Below are positions 44,921-54,801 of a stretch of 64,000 nucleotides of DNA, piece by piece (the stretch's first letter is position 1; each line of letters starts with the position of its first letter). The position numbers were made by a program, and so were the translations under genes. The stretch comes from JBPOFM01 sp041391925 (GTDB lineage: Bacteria > Bacteroidota > Bacteroidia > Flavobacteriales > Flavobacteriaceae): contig JAWKNA010000004.1 of the NCBI GenBank assembly GCA_041391925.1, positions 186,001 through 250,000 of the forward strand, given 5' to 3'. The notes under the pieces are model-generated. The model was not told the DNA's origin and did no database searches. It was given only the letters and a program-made list of their open reading frames with translations.

Positions 44921-46087
44921 ATGAACTTTAATTTTCTCTCGCCAGTTTCTGATTCAATTTTGGCACATAATGAATTATTACCAGAACAGGCACTTGGAAA
45001 AAAAATCAAGATTCACTCCAAACAGATGGGTGTTCCAGATTTGGAGAATGTTGAGATTGCGATACTTGGAGTTTTAGAAAATCGTAATGATGTTAATTAT
45101 ATAGGAGAAGATTTCAGTTTTGAAACCTTACGGATTAATTTGTATGGTCTATTTCCTGGAAATTGGCATACTGTGATTGCAGATCTGGGAGACATCCAAA
45201 AAGGGGAATCGGTTGAAGATACGTACTTTGCGTTAAAAACTACGCTATCAGTTTTACTTGAAAAAAAAATCATACCTATTATATTGGGAGGCAGTCAAGA
45301 TTTGACCTACCCAAATTACAGAGCCTATGATACCTTTTCACCAATGGTGAACATTGTAAATGTGGATTCTAATTTTGATTTGGGCGATTCGTCGGAATCG
45401 ATTAAAAACAATAGTTATTTAGGAAAAATCATTTTAGACAAACCCTATAACCTGTTCAACTATTCAACAATTGGATATCAGACTTATTTCAATTCGCAGG
45501 AAGAAATTGATTTGATGGATAAATTATATTTTGAAGCCTATCGCCTTGGTGAGATTTCAAAATCAATACATTTGGTCGAGCCAGTTATGAGAGATGCCCA
45601 TATTGTGAGTATGGATTTGAAATGCATAAAAGCATCCGAAGTTTCTACCAAACAAAAATATTCTCCAAATGGTTTTGACGGGAAAGAGATTTGTGCCATT
45701 TCTCGATATGCAGGTATAAGCAATAAAGTTTCGTCCTTCGGCGTTTATGAATATCGCCCTTCAAAAGATGACCATAGTACAGCGATGCTTGTTGCCCAAA
45801 TTCTATGGTATTTTATTGAAGGTGTCAATTGTAGGGTCAAAGACGACGATTTTAATATAGAAGACAATTATCAAAAATATAATGTCTTGGTAGAAGATGA
45901 GGAGCTAATTTTCTACAAAAGTGTAAAAACTGGACGTTGGTGGATTGAAATTCCTTTTTTACCAAATGTTAATAATAAATTAAAAAAGCACACGTTATTA
46001 CCATGCATGCATGAGGATTATGTGGAGGCAAGCCACGGTAAAATACCAGAAAGATGGTATAAGGCGTACAAAAAGAACAGTTTTTGA
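44921..46087 (+). CDS. Ureohydrolase (arginase/formimidoylglutamase)-fold protein, probably not catalytic
   Basis: This 388-residue protein follows the arginase-family layout, but the manganese ligands are degraded. The usual GGDH is GGSQ (123-126, H to Q), DAHxD is DSNFD (149-153, H to N) and SxDxD is SMDLK (230-234, D to K). Three of six ligands are thus lost, so hydrolysis of a guanidino group is unlikely. It lies 174 bases upstream of gldK, a position I recall as common in Flavobacteria, suggesting a link with gliding or type IX secretion. It is often labelled formimidoylglutamase, which the residues do not support. Confidence 0.8.
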   Translation: MNFNFLSPVSDSILAHNELLPEQALGKKIKIHSKQMGVPDLENVEIAILGVLENRNDVNYIGEDFSFETLRINLYGLFPGNWHTVIADLGDIQKGESVEDTYFALKTTLSVLLEKKIIPIILGGSQDLTYPNYRAYDTFSPMVNIVNVDSNFDLGDSSESIKNNSYLGKIILDKPYNLFNYSTIGYQTYFNSQEEIDLMDKLYFEAYRLGEISKSIHLVEPVMRDAHIVSMDLKCIKASEVSTKQKYSPNGFDGKEICAISRYAGISNKVSSFGVYEYRPSKDDHSTAMLVAQILWYFIEGVNCRVKDDDFNIEDNYQKYNVLVEDEELIFYKSVKTGRWWIEIPFLPNVNNKLKKHTLLPCMHEDYVEASHGKIPERWYKAYKKNSF

Positions 46088-46174
46088 TTACATTTGTATT
46101 GAAAGATTTAACAGTTTATTAATCGATGAAATGCACCTTTTTTAGGATAAAGTGCAAAAAAGATTAAAAAAAAA

Positions 46175-46205
46175 TTGTTTATTTGAAAATATATAGATAT
46201 GTTTA
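46175..46205 (+). promoter_or_regulatory. Candidate promoter of the gldKLMN operon
   Basis: TTG (46175-46177), a 20-base spacer and TATGTTTA (46198-46205, 7 of 8 consensus bases) lie 56 bases before the gldK ATG, in an AT-rich leader. Another TACATTTG at 46089-46096 lacks a -33 partner. Confidence 0.35.
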
Positions 46206-46261
46206 CTGCCTCAAATTTTTTAAGACCAAATTTAAAACTAATATTTTAACCTCGAGTTTAT

Positions 46262-47641
46262 ATGAATATGAAGAAGTTTGCTTTATTAACCGCTGTTTTA
46301 GCTCTTTTGGCTAGTTGTGGCTCTGGGGACAGAGGAGAACTAGTAGGAGTTAAAGGAAAAAATTGGCATCCTGAAAAGCCTTATGGTATGACACTTGTTC
46401 CTGGTGGAGCTTTTATCATGGGTAAATCGGATGATGATTTGGCTGGAGTGCAAGATGCGCCAACCAAAACCGCTACTGTAAGTGCCTTTTACATGGACGA
46501 AACCGAAATCACTAATAGTGAATATCGTCAGTTCGTGTATTGGGTAAGAGACTCCATCCTAAGAACTAAATTGGCCATTTTGGCTGATGAAGTTGGACAA
46601 ACTCCTGGCACAGGAGGTATTGGTGAGTTTGCATTTAAAGATGCAGATCCAAACAATATGTCTGTTTACGAAAAGTATATGTATGATAACTATAGTGGAC
46701 TTGGACCAACCGGTTATGAAGGCAGAAAATTGAACCACGAGGTGGATTTGATTTTCGATACTGCCGATTACCCTGATGAGTACTACGCTGAAGTTATGGA
46801 TACGATGTATTTGCCAATGGAAGAATCCTATAATGGTCAACGCACTTGGGATGTGACAAAATTCAAATTCCAGTATACCTTTATGGATATTGCTAAAGCA
46901 GCCAAAAACAAGAACCAAAAGCGTTCTGAGTTTATCAGGCAAGAAGAAGTCATGGTATATCCAGATACTACTGCTTGGATAAGGGATTTTGCATATTCTT
47001 ATAATGAACCAATGCACAATGATTATTTCTGGCATGAGGCTTATGGAGAATATCCAGTAGTTGGTGTTTCATGGAAACAAGCAAACGCATTCTGCCAGTG
47101 GAGAACATTGTATAAGAATGGTTATCAAAAGAAAAAAGGAGCACAACCTGTTAATAGATTCAGACTTCCTTCAGAAGCTGAGTGGGAATATGCTGCCAGA
47201 GGCGGTCTGCAAGGAGCTACCTATCCTTGGGGAGGTCCATACGCCAAAAATGATAGAGGTTGCTTTATGGCAAACTTCAAACCATTGCGTGGTGATTATG
47301 CTGCAGATCAAGCACTATATACTGTAGAAGCAAAATCTTATGACCCGAACGATTACAACCTATATAATATGGCAGGCAATGTATCAGAATGGGTTAATGG
47401 TTCTTACGATCCTGCATCTTATGAATATATGTCAACCATTAATCCAAATGTTAACGATGCCGATAATCAACGTAAAGTTGTGCGTGGTGGTTCTTGGAAA
47501 GATGTTGCATATTTCTTGCAAGTGAGTTCACGTGATTATGAATACGCAGATTCTGCAAGAAGTTATATAGGGTTTAGAACCGTTCAAGATTACATGGGAA
47601 CAGATGTGACCAAAAATGCCGGAAATGGCACAAATAAATAG
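46262..47641 (+). CDS. gldK: Gliding motility lipoprotein GldK
   Basis: GldK is an outer-membrane lipoprotein that forms, with GldN, the periplasmic ring of the type IX secretion system. The 459-residue protein has a lipobox ending at C19 (LALLASC) and a formylglycine-generating-enzyme-like (sulfatase-modifying factor) fold: GMTLVPGGAFIMG, the YMDETEITNSEYRQFV motif, RLPSEAEWEYAARGG and GFRTVQDY near the end. An alternative ATG lies two codons in. It is the first gene of gldKLMN. Confidence 0.97.
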   Translation: MNMKKFALLTAVLALLASCGSGDRGELVGVKGKNWHPEKPYGMTLVPGGAFIMGKSDDDLAGVQDAPTKTATVSAFYMDETEITNSEYRQFVYWVRDSILRTKLAILADEVGQTPGTGGIGEFAFKDADPNNMSVYEKYMYDNYSGLGPTGYEGRKLNHEVDLIFDTADYPDEYYAEVMDTMYLPMEESYNGQRTWDVTKFKFQYTFMDIAKAAKNKNQKRSEFIRQEEVMVYPDTTAWIRDFAYSYNEPMHNDYFWHEAYGEYPVVGVSWKQANAFCQWRTLYKNGYQKKKGAQPVNRFRLPSEAEWEYAARGGLQGATYPWGGPYAKNDRGCFMANFKPLRGDYAADQALYTVEAKSYDPNDYNLYNMAGNVSEWVNGSYDPASYEYMSTINPNVNDADNQRKVVRGGSWKDVAYFLQVSSRDYEYADSARSYIGFRTVQDYMGTDVTKNAGNGTNK

Positions 47642-47725
47642 CATAAAACAAACAACAATAAACAACAACAAACTAAATTAATATTAATCTACTTAAGTAA
47701 TCAACTTAACTAAAACAACAAAATT

Positions 47726-48373
47726 ATGGCACAATCAAGAGCAAGTAAGAAGTTTATGAACATGGCTTACGGACTAGGAGCATCAGTAGTAATTATCGGT
47801 GCACTTTTTAAAATCACTCACTTTGAAATAGGACCGTTAACTGGTAACGTCATGTTAGCTATCGGTTTAATTACTGAAGCGGTTATTTTTGCAATTTCAG
47901 CTTTCGAACCAGTTGACGACGATTTGGATTGGTCATTGGTATATCCAGAATTGGCTGGAGGACAAAGTGCAAACAAGAAAAAAGATCAGCCTAAAGACGC
48001 TGAGGGCTTATTGTCTAAAAAATTAGATGAATTATTAAAAGACGCAAAAATTGATGCAGAATTAATGTCAAGTTTAGGTAATAGTATCAAAAACTTCGAA
48101 GGTGCTGCTAAAGGAATTAGCCCAACTGTTGATTCTATTGCTGCCACTAAAAAATATGGCGAAGAATTATCATTGGCAGCTGCTCAAATGGAGTCTTTGA
48201 ACAGTCTTTACAAAGTACAAATGGATGCTGCAAGTCGTCAAGCATCTATCAACGAAGAAGCAGTAGAGAACGCTCAAAAATTAAAAGAACAAATGCAATC
48301 ATTGGCATCTAACCTTTCATCATTGAATGGTGTGTATGGTGGAATGCTTTCTGCTATGAATAGAAACAATTAA
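47726..48373 (+). CDS. gldL: Gliding motility motor protein GldL
   Basis: GldL is the inner-membrane stator of the type IX secretion and gliding motor, driven by the proton gradient. The 215-residue protein has two membrane helices (about 10-30 and 38-58, including the conserved glutamate in LITEAVIFAISAFEP) and a long cytoplasmic helical tail. It lies between gldK and gldM. Confidence 0.97.
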   Translation: MAQSRASKKFMNMAYGLGASVVIIGALFKITHFEIGPLTGNVMLAIGLITEAVIFAISAFEPVDDDLDWSLVYPELAGGQSANKKKDQPKDAEGLLSKKLDELLKDAKIDAELMSSLGNSIKNFEGAAKGISPTVDSIAATKKYGEELSLAAAQMESLNSLYKVQMDAASRQASINEEAVENAQKLKEQMQSLASNLSSLNGVYGGMLSAMNRNN

Positions 48374-48429
48374 TTAGTCGTAGTACGTCTAAACAATTTA
48401 TTGATTAACAAAACTAAAACTAATTAAAG

Positions 48430-49980
48430 ATGGCAAGTGGAAAACTATCTGCAAGGCAGAAAATGATTAACTTGATGTATTTGATCTTCATCGCGATGTT
48501 AGCTTTGAATATGTCAAAAGAAGTGCTCTCGGCATTTGGATTAATGAATGAAAAGTTGACCGAATCTAACGAAGCGGCTACGGTTCGTAACGAGGCGTTT
48601 ATGTCTGGTCTGGCTGAAAAAGTAGAAGAACAACCAGCTAAATATCAACCTTTAAAAGCCCAAGCAGATCAAATCTCTGCATTAGCAAATGATTTTAATG
48701 GATATTTGGCAAATCTAAAAAGTCAGATGACAGCAAAGCTGGAAGACCCTAAAGACTATGAAGTCATGGATAAAGGTGATTATCTTGACAATGCTTGGTT
48801 TAAAGGAGATCAACTAAAACCAGAAGGTAAGGAATTTTTAGACCAAATTGCAAAATTTAGAGATGGTGTGGTTGCTGTGTTGAACACAAACCCTGACATG
48901 GCTGGAATTGCAAAAGATGTGCAAGCAAAATTTAGTACTGATCCTGTTAAAAATAGAGACGGAAATACTATAGAATGGTTAGATTATCATTATAAAGGTT
49001 TCCCATTGGTAGCATCATTAACCAAGATGACGCAATTGCAAGCTGATGTTAAGACTACAGAATCTGAAGTATTATCATCCATGTTGGCCGGTAAATTAAA
49101 AGTTGAAGCTTCTTTAACAAATTTTGACGCCATCGTTGTGCCAGACAAAACTGCCTTTTTCTCTGGTGAGGAATTTTCAGGAAGAATCATTTTAGGTAAA
49201 AACGATAAAACCTTAAGGGCAAATAAAGTAATCATCAATGGTAAAGAATTGCCGGCTGATGCCATGCAACAAGGTCAAACAATCTTAAAATTCCCTGCTG
49301 GAGCAGTGGGCGAAAGAGAAATTGTTGGAGAATTTCAGTTCAAAGAAGGTGATTCTATTATCAGTATTCCTGTGAAGAGTAGCTATGCAGTAGTACCTAA
49401 ACCTAACTCAGCGACTATCTCAGCTGATAAAATGAACGTGGTATATCGTGGTGTTGTCAATCCAATGACCATTTCTTTTGCTGGTGTTTCTGACAACAAT
49501 GTGTCTGCAAGTGCGCCAGGTCTATCTAAAGGATCTGGAACAGGTAAATATAATATGAGCCCAGGCGGTGGTAAAGAAGTAGTCATCAACGTTACCGGTA
49601 CACTTCCTGATGGAACCAAAGTATCTGACAGAGCGACATTCCGTATTAAGGATATTCCAAAACCATCTGGTACTATTGCTGGACAACAAGACAATGTGAG
49701 CTTGCCTCGTGCCAATGTGGAAATTGCCACAGTAGGTGCAGTATTGAATGATTTTGATTTTGAATTACCAATAGGTGTTACCTCATTTAAGATAAAAGTT
49801 CCTGGCCAACCTTCAGTGAATGTCACAGGAAACAAAATGAGTGACCAAGCAAAAAATGCGTTGCGTAAAGCATCGCGTGGTGATGGTGTTCAAATATTCG
49901 ATATTAAAGCTCAAATTATTGGCAATTCAACTTACAAATTGCCAACTGTATCACCAGTATTTGTTGAAATATCAAATTAA
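48430..49980 (+). CDS. gldM: Gliding motility motor protein GldM
   Basis: GldM forms with GldL the motor that spans the inner membrane and periplasm to turn the GldKN ring. The 516-residue protein has a short cytoplasmic N-terminus, one membrane helix (about 12-32, MYLIFIAMLALNMSKEVLS) and four periplasmic domains ending in VEISN. It follows gldL after 56 bases. Confidence 0.97.
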   Translation: MASGKLSARQKMINLMYLIFIAMLALNMSKEVLSAFGLMNEKLTESNEAATVRNEAFMSGLAEKVEEQPAKYQPLKAQADQISALANDFNGYLANLKSQMTAKLEDPKDYEVMDKGDYLDNAWFKGDQLKPEGKEFLDQIAKFRDGVVAVLNTNPDMAGIAKDVQAKFSTDPVKNRDGNTIEWLDYHYKGFPLVASLTKMTQLQADVKTTESEVLSSMLAGKLKVEASLTNFDAIVVPDKTAFFSGEEFSGRIILGKNDKTLRANKVIINGKELPADAMQQGQTILKFPAGAVGEREIVGEFQFKEGDSIISIPVKSSYAVVPKPNSATISADKMNVVYRGVVNPMTISFAGVSDNNVSASAPGLSKGSGTGKYNMSPGGGKEVVINVTGTLPDGTKVSDRATFRIKDIPKPSGTIAGQQDNVSLPRANVEIATVGAVLNDFDFELPIGVTSFKIKVPGQPSVNVTGNKMSDQAKNALRKASRGDGVQIFDIKAQIIGNSTYKLPTVSPVFVEISN

Positions 49981-50049
49981 TTATAATTTAGGTAGCGTTT
50001 TAACGTTGAATAGATGTTAAGACTAAGGTCCCAAATAACACAAAGAATT

Positions 50050-50949
50050 ATGAATATTAAAAATTTTTTATTAACCGTTGTAGGTGTGAGCATCGCAACT
50101 AGTTCGTTTGCACAAACCAACTTGTTGAACGCCAAGACTCCTCAAGAAATAGGTCAGAAATCCGAAGCCCAATTGGCGATGGATAATGATAAACCTTTAG
50201 AATATGGTTATGTGGATGATAGAGATATCTTGTTTTCAAAAATGACTTGGGAAAAAGTTGTTTTGGATGAGCGTGTCAATTTTCCATTGTATTTTCCTGT
50301 GGACACCAATAACATTGGAAAAGACAGACGTTCTCTTTATGATGTTCTTGTAAAGAATGTCCAAGATGGTACTATAGAAAATCTTTATGATGATTCATAT
50401 TTTACCGCAAAACGTACCTTAAAGGATATCGAATCTGCATTGCATAAAATTGATACTTTGGATATTGGTTACCAACAGTACAATGCTGAAGGTAAAGTGG
50501 ATCCTGAGTACATCACCAGAAGAGATATTCAATCCTATGATATCAGTGCATATTTGATTAAAGGTCTTTGGTATTTTGATAAACGCCAAGGTGAGTTGAA
50601 ATATCGTATCCTAGGTTTGGCACCTGCTGCACCAGACGTCAACTTTATTGATTCGGATGATGAAGCCAATAAAGAACCGATTGCCTTGTTTTGGGTTTTC
50701 TATCCAGAAGTAAGACAGGTATTGCATGAAGCCAAGGCTTTCAACAATAAGAATAGCTCTATGCCATTGTCTTTTGACCATTTATTGAACTCTAGACGTT
50801 TTAATGGATATATGTATAAGGAAGAAAACGTATATGGTGATAGGGAAGTTAAAGATTACGTCGCAGACAATGCCTTGATGCAATTGTTGGAATCGGACCG
50901 TATCAAAGATAAAATCCGCGATTTCGAACAAGATATGTGGTCTTATTAA
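50050..50949 (+). CDS. gldN: Gliding motility protein GldN
   Basis: GldN is the periplasmic partner of GldK in the type IX secretion ring. The 299-residue protein has a signal peptide (about 1-20) and the conserved DDRDILFSKMTWEKVVLDERVN and YDISAYLIKGLWYFDKRQGE. I use the ATG at 50050, which gives the signal peptide; the longer frame begins 12 codons earlier. It ends the operon before a strong terminator. Confidence 0.96.
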   Translation: MNIKNFLLTVVGVSIATSSFAQTNLLNAKTPQEIGQKSEAQLAMDNDKPLEYGYVDDRDILFSKMTWEKVVLDERVNFPLYFPVDTNNIGKDRRSLYDVLVKNVQDGTIENLYDDSYFTAKRTLKDIESALHKIDTLDIGYQQYNAEGKVDPEYITRRDIQSYDISAYLIKGLWYFDKRQGELKYRILGLAPAAPDVNFIDSDDEANKEPIALFWVFYPEVRQVLHEAKAFNNKNSSMPLSFDHLLNSRRFNGYMYKEENVYGDREVKDYVADNALMQLLESDRIKDKIRDFEQDMWSY

Positions 50950-50978
50950 TTGGTAAGCTTACTTATAAAAATTAGAAG

Positions 50979-51006
50979 CGCTCACTTTTTGGTGAGCGTT
51001 TTTTTT
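50979..51006 (+). terminator. Terminator of the gldKLMN operon
   Basis: CGCTCAC (50979-50985) pairs with GTGAGCG (50992-50998) and is followed by eight T, 30 bases past the gldN stop. Confidence 0.85.
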
Positions 51007-51052
51007 ATTCAATTAATCATATCTCTTAAATAATCTTCAATATTTTTGCTTC

Positions 51053-52099
51053 ATGAATGAAGTGGATTATATCATTGTGGGTTGTGGTTTGGCTGGAATT
51101 GCCTTTTGTGAGCAATTGGATTCAAATGGAAAAACCTATTTGGTATTCGATGATAAATCCCAACAATCCTCCGCAGTTGCCGCTGGATTGTACAATCCCG
51201 TTGTTTTAAAACGTTTTACAGAAGTTTGGAAAGCCAAACAACAATTGGCATTGGCGTTGCCTTATTATCATAAGTTAGAGACGAAACTAAAAGTAAAATT
51301 AAATCATCCACTTCCTGTCTTTAGAAGGTTTGCATCCATTGAAGAACAAAATGATTGGTTCATCGCTTCCGATAAACCAAATTTAGCACCTTACTTATCC
51401 TCAATATTAGTCAAAAATGATAATTCTTCCGTTGTTGCACCTTTGGGATTTGGTGAAGTGCTACAAACAGGCCGAATTGATACAAAACTTTTGACAAAAA
51501 GTTACAAGAACAAATTAAAATTAGAAAAACGCTATGTCTATGAAACTTTTGAATATGCATATTTGAAAATTGGGGATACTGTGCTAGAATACAAAGACAT
51601 CAAAGCAAATCATATTGTTTTTGCTGAAGGTTTTGGTATGGTGCATAATCCAATCTTCAATGATTTGCCGCTCAATGTGGCCAAAGGGGAAGTCATCACC
51701 ATTAAAGCTCCAGATTTAAAAATTGATTATGTGCTTAAATCCTCCATATTTGTCATTCCTGAAGGAAATGATTTATATTCTGTTGGAGCTACATATAATT
51801 GGAAAGATAAAACACATCAAACTACCGAGGAAGCAAAAAATGAATTGGTATTTCAATTAAAAGAGTTGATAACTTGTAATTTTGAAATTGTAGATCAACG
51901 CGCGGGAATACGTCCGACAGTCAAAGATAGAAGGCCATTGGTTGGTTTGCATCCCATCTATAAAAACGTTGCTATCTTAAACGGATTGGGCACTAGAGGT
52001 GTTATGGTAGCTCCTTATGTAGCAAAACAATTGTTTGAGCATATTGAATTTGGAAATCCTTTAGATAAAGAAATCGATATTAAAAGATTTGATAAATAA
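51053..52099 (+). CDS. FAD-dependent oxidoreductase, D-amino-acid-oxidase family
   Basis: This 348-residue protein has an N-terminal FAD-binding Rossmann motif (VDYIIVGCGLAGIAFCEQL, G10-x-G12-x-x-G15) and the DAO-family C-terminal motif RAGIRPTVKDRRPLVG with GLGTRGVMVAPY. It oxidises an amine or amino acid substrate that cannot be told from the sequence. It follows gldN in the same direction, but a terminator lies between them, so it may have its own promoter. Confidence 0.88.
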   Translation: MNEVDYIIVGCGLAGIAFCEQLDSNGKTYLVFDDKSQQSSAVAAGLYNPVVLKRFTEVWKAKQQLALALPYYHKLETKLKVKLNHPLPVFRRFASIEEQNDWFIASDKPNLAPYLSSILVKNDNSSVVAPLGFGEVLQTGRIDTKLLTKSYKNKLKLEKRYVYETFEYAYLKIGDTVLEYKDIKANHIVFAEGFGMVHNPIFNDLPLNVAKGEVITIKAPDLKIDYVLKSSIFVIPEGNDLYSVGATYNWKDKTHQTTEEAKNELVFQLKELITCNFEIVDQRAGIRPTVKDRRPLVGLHPIYKNVAILNGLGTRGVMVAPYVAKQLFEHIEFGNPLDKEIDIKRFDK

Positions 52100-52100
52100 T

Positions 52101-52487
52101 CTATGATTTTTTTATGACTGATTTGTCATAATGGATAAATAGATTGATCCAAATATTTCTTGACAATCTCATGATTATGGGACCAAAAACCACGAGTGTA
52201 CCTACAATTGCAATAAAAGAGGTTAGAAGATTTGTTTCCAAAAACACATAACTTATCACAAAAGCAGCTACGGCAAATGCGATTCCCACGGCATAGCTCA
52301 CATACATAGAACCATAAAAAAAAGAGGGCTCAATGCGATATTTTAAATTGCAATGAGAGCAACGCTCATGCATTTTCAACGTATCGGAAAGCACATATGG
52401 ATTTTTGACAATGTACATGGATTCTTCGTGACATTTTGGGCAACTACCATATAAAATGCTATGCAATTTGTTTCCTTTTTTTATCAT
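52101..52487 (-). CDS. DUF983 family membrane protein
   Basis: This 128-residue protein has an N-terminal zinc-ribbon-like part with C16-x-x-C19 (SCPKC) and C43-x-x-C46 (CSHC), and two membrane helices (about 58-105). DUF983 proteins are found near cytochrome oxidases in proteobacteria; the role here is unknown. I use the ATG at 52487. The longer frame would start with TTG inside the promoter region of the neighbouring ABC-F gene. Confidence 0.85.
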   Translation of the reverse strand: MIKKGNKLHSILYGSCPKCHEESMYIVKNPYVLSDTLKMHERCSHCNLKYRIEPSFFYGSMYVSYAVGIAFAVAAFVISYVFLETNLLTSFIAIVGTLVVFGPIIMRLSRNIWINLFIHYDKSVIKKS

Positions 52488-52497
52488 AAAGAATGTG

Positions 52498-52505
52498 TAC
52501 TTTTG
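52498..52505 (+). promoter_or_regulatory. Candidate -7 element of the ABC-F gene
   Basis: TACTTTTG matches TAnnTTTG exactly, 65 bases before the ATG at 52571. No TTG was found at a spacing of 17-23. Confidence 0.35.
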
Positions 52506-52570
52506 CGGTTTCAAAATCAAACACAAAATTAAGATTATTTAATTAGTCTTTAGTAATATAGGTCACAATA

Positions 52571-54478
52571 ATGCTTAACATACACAATCTTTCCATATCG
52601 TTTCAAGGTGAATATCTTTTTGAGGATATCACTTTTCGTTTAGGCAATGGAGACAGAATTGGATTGATTGGAAAAAATGGAGCTGGCAAATCTACTATGC
52701 TCAAAATCCTTTCAAAGGAAATGGAGCCTGATTCGGGACAGATAGCTGCTGACAAAAATTTGAGCATCGGTTTCCTAAAGCAAGATATCGATTTTGTTTT
52801 TGGGCGCACTGTTTTGGAAGAATCGTATGAAGCATTCAAAGAAATTAAAGCACTGGAAGCCAAAATAGATAATATAAATCATCAGTTGGTGGAGCGAACC
52901 GATTATGAAAGTGAGGGTTACCATCAGTTGATGGTAGATTTGAATGAGATTCAACATCAATATGAAATTATCGGTGGTTACAATTATCAAGGGGAAACTG
53001 AAAAAATCCTTCAAGGACTCGGATTCAAACGTGAGGACTTCAATAAATTGACCGACACATTTTCCGGTGGATGGCGCATGCGAATTGAATTGGCAAAACT
53101 TTTGCTTCAGAACAATGACATCTTGTTGCTTGATGAGCCAACCAACCACTTGGATATCGAATCGATTATTTGGTTGGAAGGGTTTTTGAAAAATTATATT
53201 GGCGCAGTGGTCATTGTCTCGCACGACAAAATGTTTCTTGATAATGTCACCAATAGAACCATAGAAATTTCACTTGGAAGAATATACGATTACAAAAAGC
53301 CCTACAGCCAATATTTGGTGCTTCGCAATGAAATCAAGGAGCAACAATTGGCATCCCAAAAAAATCAACAAAAACAGATTGAGCAAACGGAAAAGCTGAT
53401 TGAGAAATTCAGGGCTAAAGCATCCAAGGCTACAATGGCACAATCTCTAATCAAAAAACTGGATAGGATAGACCGAATTGAAGTCGATGAGGACGATAAC
53501 AGCGTGATGACTTTAAATTTTCCCATCTCCATCGTTCCTGGAAAAGTAGTGATAGAGGCACATCATATTGGAAAGAAATATAATGACCTTGAAGTTTTGA
53601 GAGATATTGATTTGATTATCGAACGCGATAGCAAAACTGCATTTGTCGGCCAAAATGGTCAAGGAAAATCAACTCTTGCGAAGATTATTGTTGGTGAATT
53701 GAAGCATGAGGGAAAACTGAAGCTTGGCCACAATGTGCAGATAGGCTATTTTGCCCAAAACCAAGCAGAATATCTCGATGGAAACAAAACGGTCCTGGAT
53801 ACGATGATTGATTCAGCCAATGAAAAAAACAGGAGCAAAGTTCGAGATATTTTGGGTTCTTTTTTATTCAGGGGCGAGGAGGTTGATAAGTATGTTAGAG
53901 TACTTTCTGGTGGTGAACGCAACCGATTGGCTCTGGCAAAATTATTGTTGCAGCCGTTTAATGTGCTGGTCATGGATGAGCCTACGAACCACTTGGACAT
54001 CAAATCAAAAAATGTTTTAAAAGAAGCTCTTAAACGATTTGAAGGCACTTTGGTTTTGGTATCTCATGATAGGGACTTTCTTCAAGGTTTGACCAATAAA
54101 GTGTATGAATTCAAAAACCAAAAAATCAAGGAATATTTAGGCGATATCGATTTTTATTTGGAACAGAGAAATGTTGAAAGTCTGCGTGAAATCGAAAAAC
54201 GGGATGTGGTCATTGAGCAGCCTAAAGAAAACAATAAACAATCCTACGAGGATCAAAAAAAATTCAAATCCTTGAACAATCGATTGAGTAATATTGAAGC
54301 TCAAATCAATCAACTCGAAAAGGACATCAAAACTATGGATGTTGAACTGGCAACCAATTACGACCAAACCGTTTCCGACCCCAAATTCTTTGATAAATAT
54401 GAGGCAAAAAAGAAGAATTTATCAAAACTTATGAAAGATTGGGAAGACATACAATTGGAACTAGAAGCCTTGGCATAA
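52571..54478 (+). CDS. ABC-F family ATPase
   Basis: This 635-residue cytoplasmic protein has two ABC ATPase domains and no membrane part. Domain 1 shows GLIGKNGAGKST, FSGGWRMRIELAKLL and LLLDEPTNHLD; domain 2 shows FVGQNGQGKST, LSGGERNRLALAKLL and VMDEPTNHLD. The charged linker between them and a C-terminal coiled coil (about 560-635) fit the Uup/YheS-like translation-associated ABC-F proteins that act at the ribosomal E site. The CPXCG gene starts at the next base after its stop. Confidence 0.95.
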   Translation: MLNIHNLSISFQGEYLFEDITFRLGNGDRIGLIGKNGAGKSTMLKILSKEMEPDSGQIAADKNLSIGFLKQDIDFVFGRTVLEESYEAFKEIKALEAKIDNINHQLVERTDYESEGYHQLMVDLNEIQHQYEIIGGYNYQGETEKILQGLGFKREDFNKLTDTFSGGWRMRIELAKLLLQNNDILLLDEPTNHLDIESIIWLEGFLKNYIGAVVIVSHDKMFLDNVTNRTIEISLGRIYDYKKPYSQYLVLRNEIKEQQLASQKNQQKQIEQTEKLIEKFRAKASKATMAQSLIKKLDRIDRIEVDEDDNSVMTLNFPISIVPGKVVIEAHHIGKKYNDLEVLRDIDLIIERDSKTAFVGQNGQGKSTLAKIIVGELKHEGKLKLGHNVQIGYFAQNQAEYLDGNKTVLDTMIDSANEKNRSKVRDILGSFLFRGEEVDKYVRVLSGGERNRLALAKLLLQPFNVLVMDEPTNHLDIKSKNVLKEALKRFEGTLVLVSHDRDFLQGLTNKVYEFKNQKIKEYLGDIDFYLEQRNVESLREIEKRDVVIEQPKENNKQSYEDQKKFKSLNNRLSNIEAQINQLEKDIKTMDVELATNYDQTVSDPKFFDKYEAKKKNLSKLMKDWEDIQLELEALA

Positions 54479-54661
54479 ATGGAAGAACATTATTTTCAAT
54501 GTCCTTATTGTTGGGAAGAAATTTCTATGTTGATTGATTTTTCTATTCCTCAACAAACCTATATCGAAGATTGTGAAATCTGCTGCAATCCCATTCAGCT
54601 CACCATTAGTATTAAAAATAATGAAATTGCAAGATTTCAGGCAGGAAATATTGAACAATAA
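54479..54661 (+). CDS. CPXCG-motif cysteine-rich small protein
   Basis: This 60-residue protein has C8-P-Y-C11 and C32-x-x-C35 plus C36, the CPXCG zinc-ribbon-like family. It begins directly at the base after the ABC-F stop, so translation is coupled. Function unknown; the zinc-ribbon form suggests nucleic-acid or ribosome contact. Confidence 0.88.
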   Translation: MEEHYFQCPYCWEEISMLIDFSIPQQTYIEDCEICCNPIQLTISIKNNEIARFQAGNIEQ

Positions 54662-54801
54662 CTGTTTTTAATTTACTAAAAATCAACATTTTACATAATT
54701 TTCGTTATAATGCATGTGCATTTCGTCGAAAATAATTGGTAGTTAATCGAACGTAGTCTATATTCGTTCTATAAATGTGCTCCCTCACTAAATCTATCAT
54801 T

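Noticed and set aside
54662..54801. Upstream ATG at 54775 as start of the leucine-rich-repeat protein
   Set aside because: It would place nine residues before a normal signal peptide; the ATG at 54802 gives the signal peptide directly.
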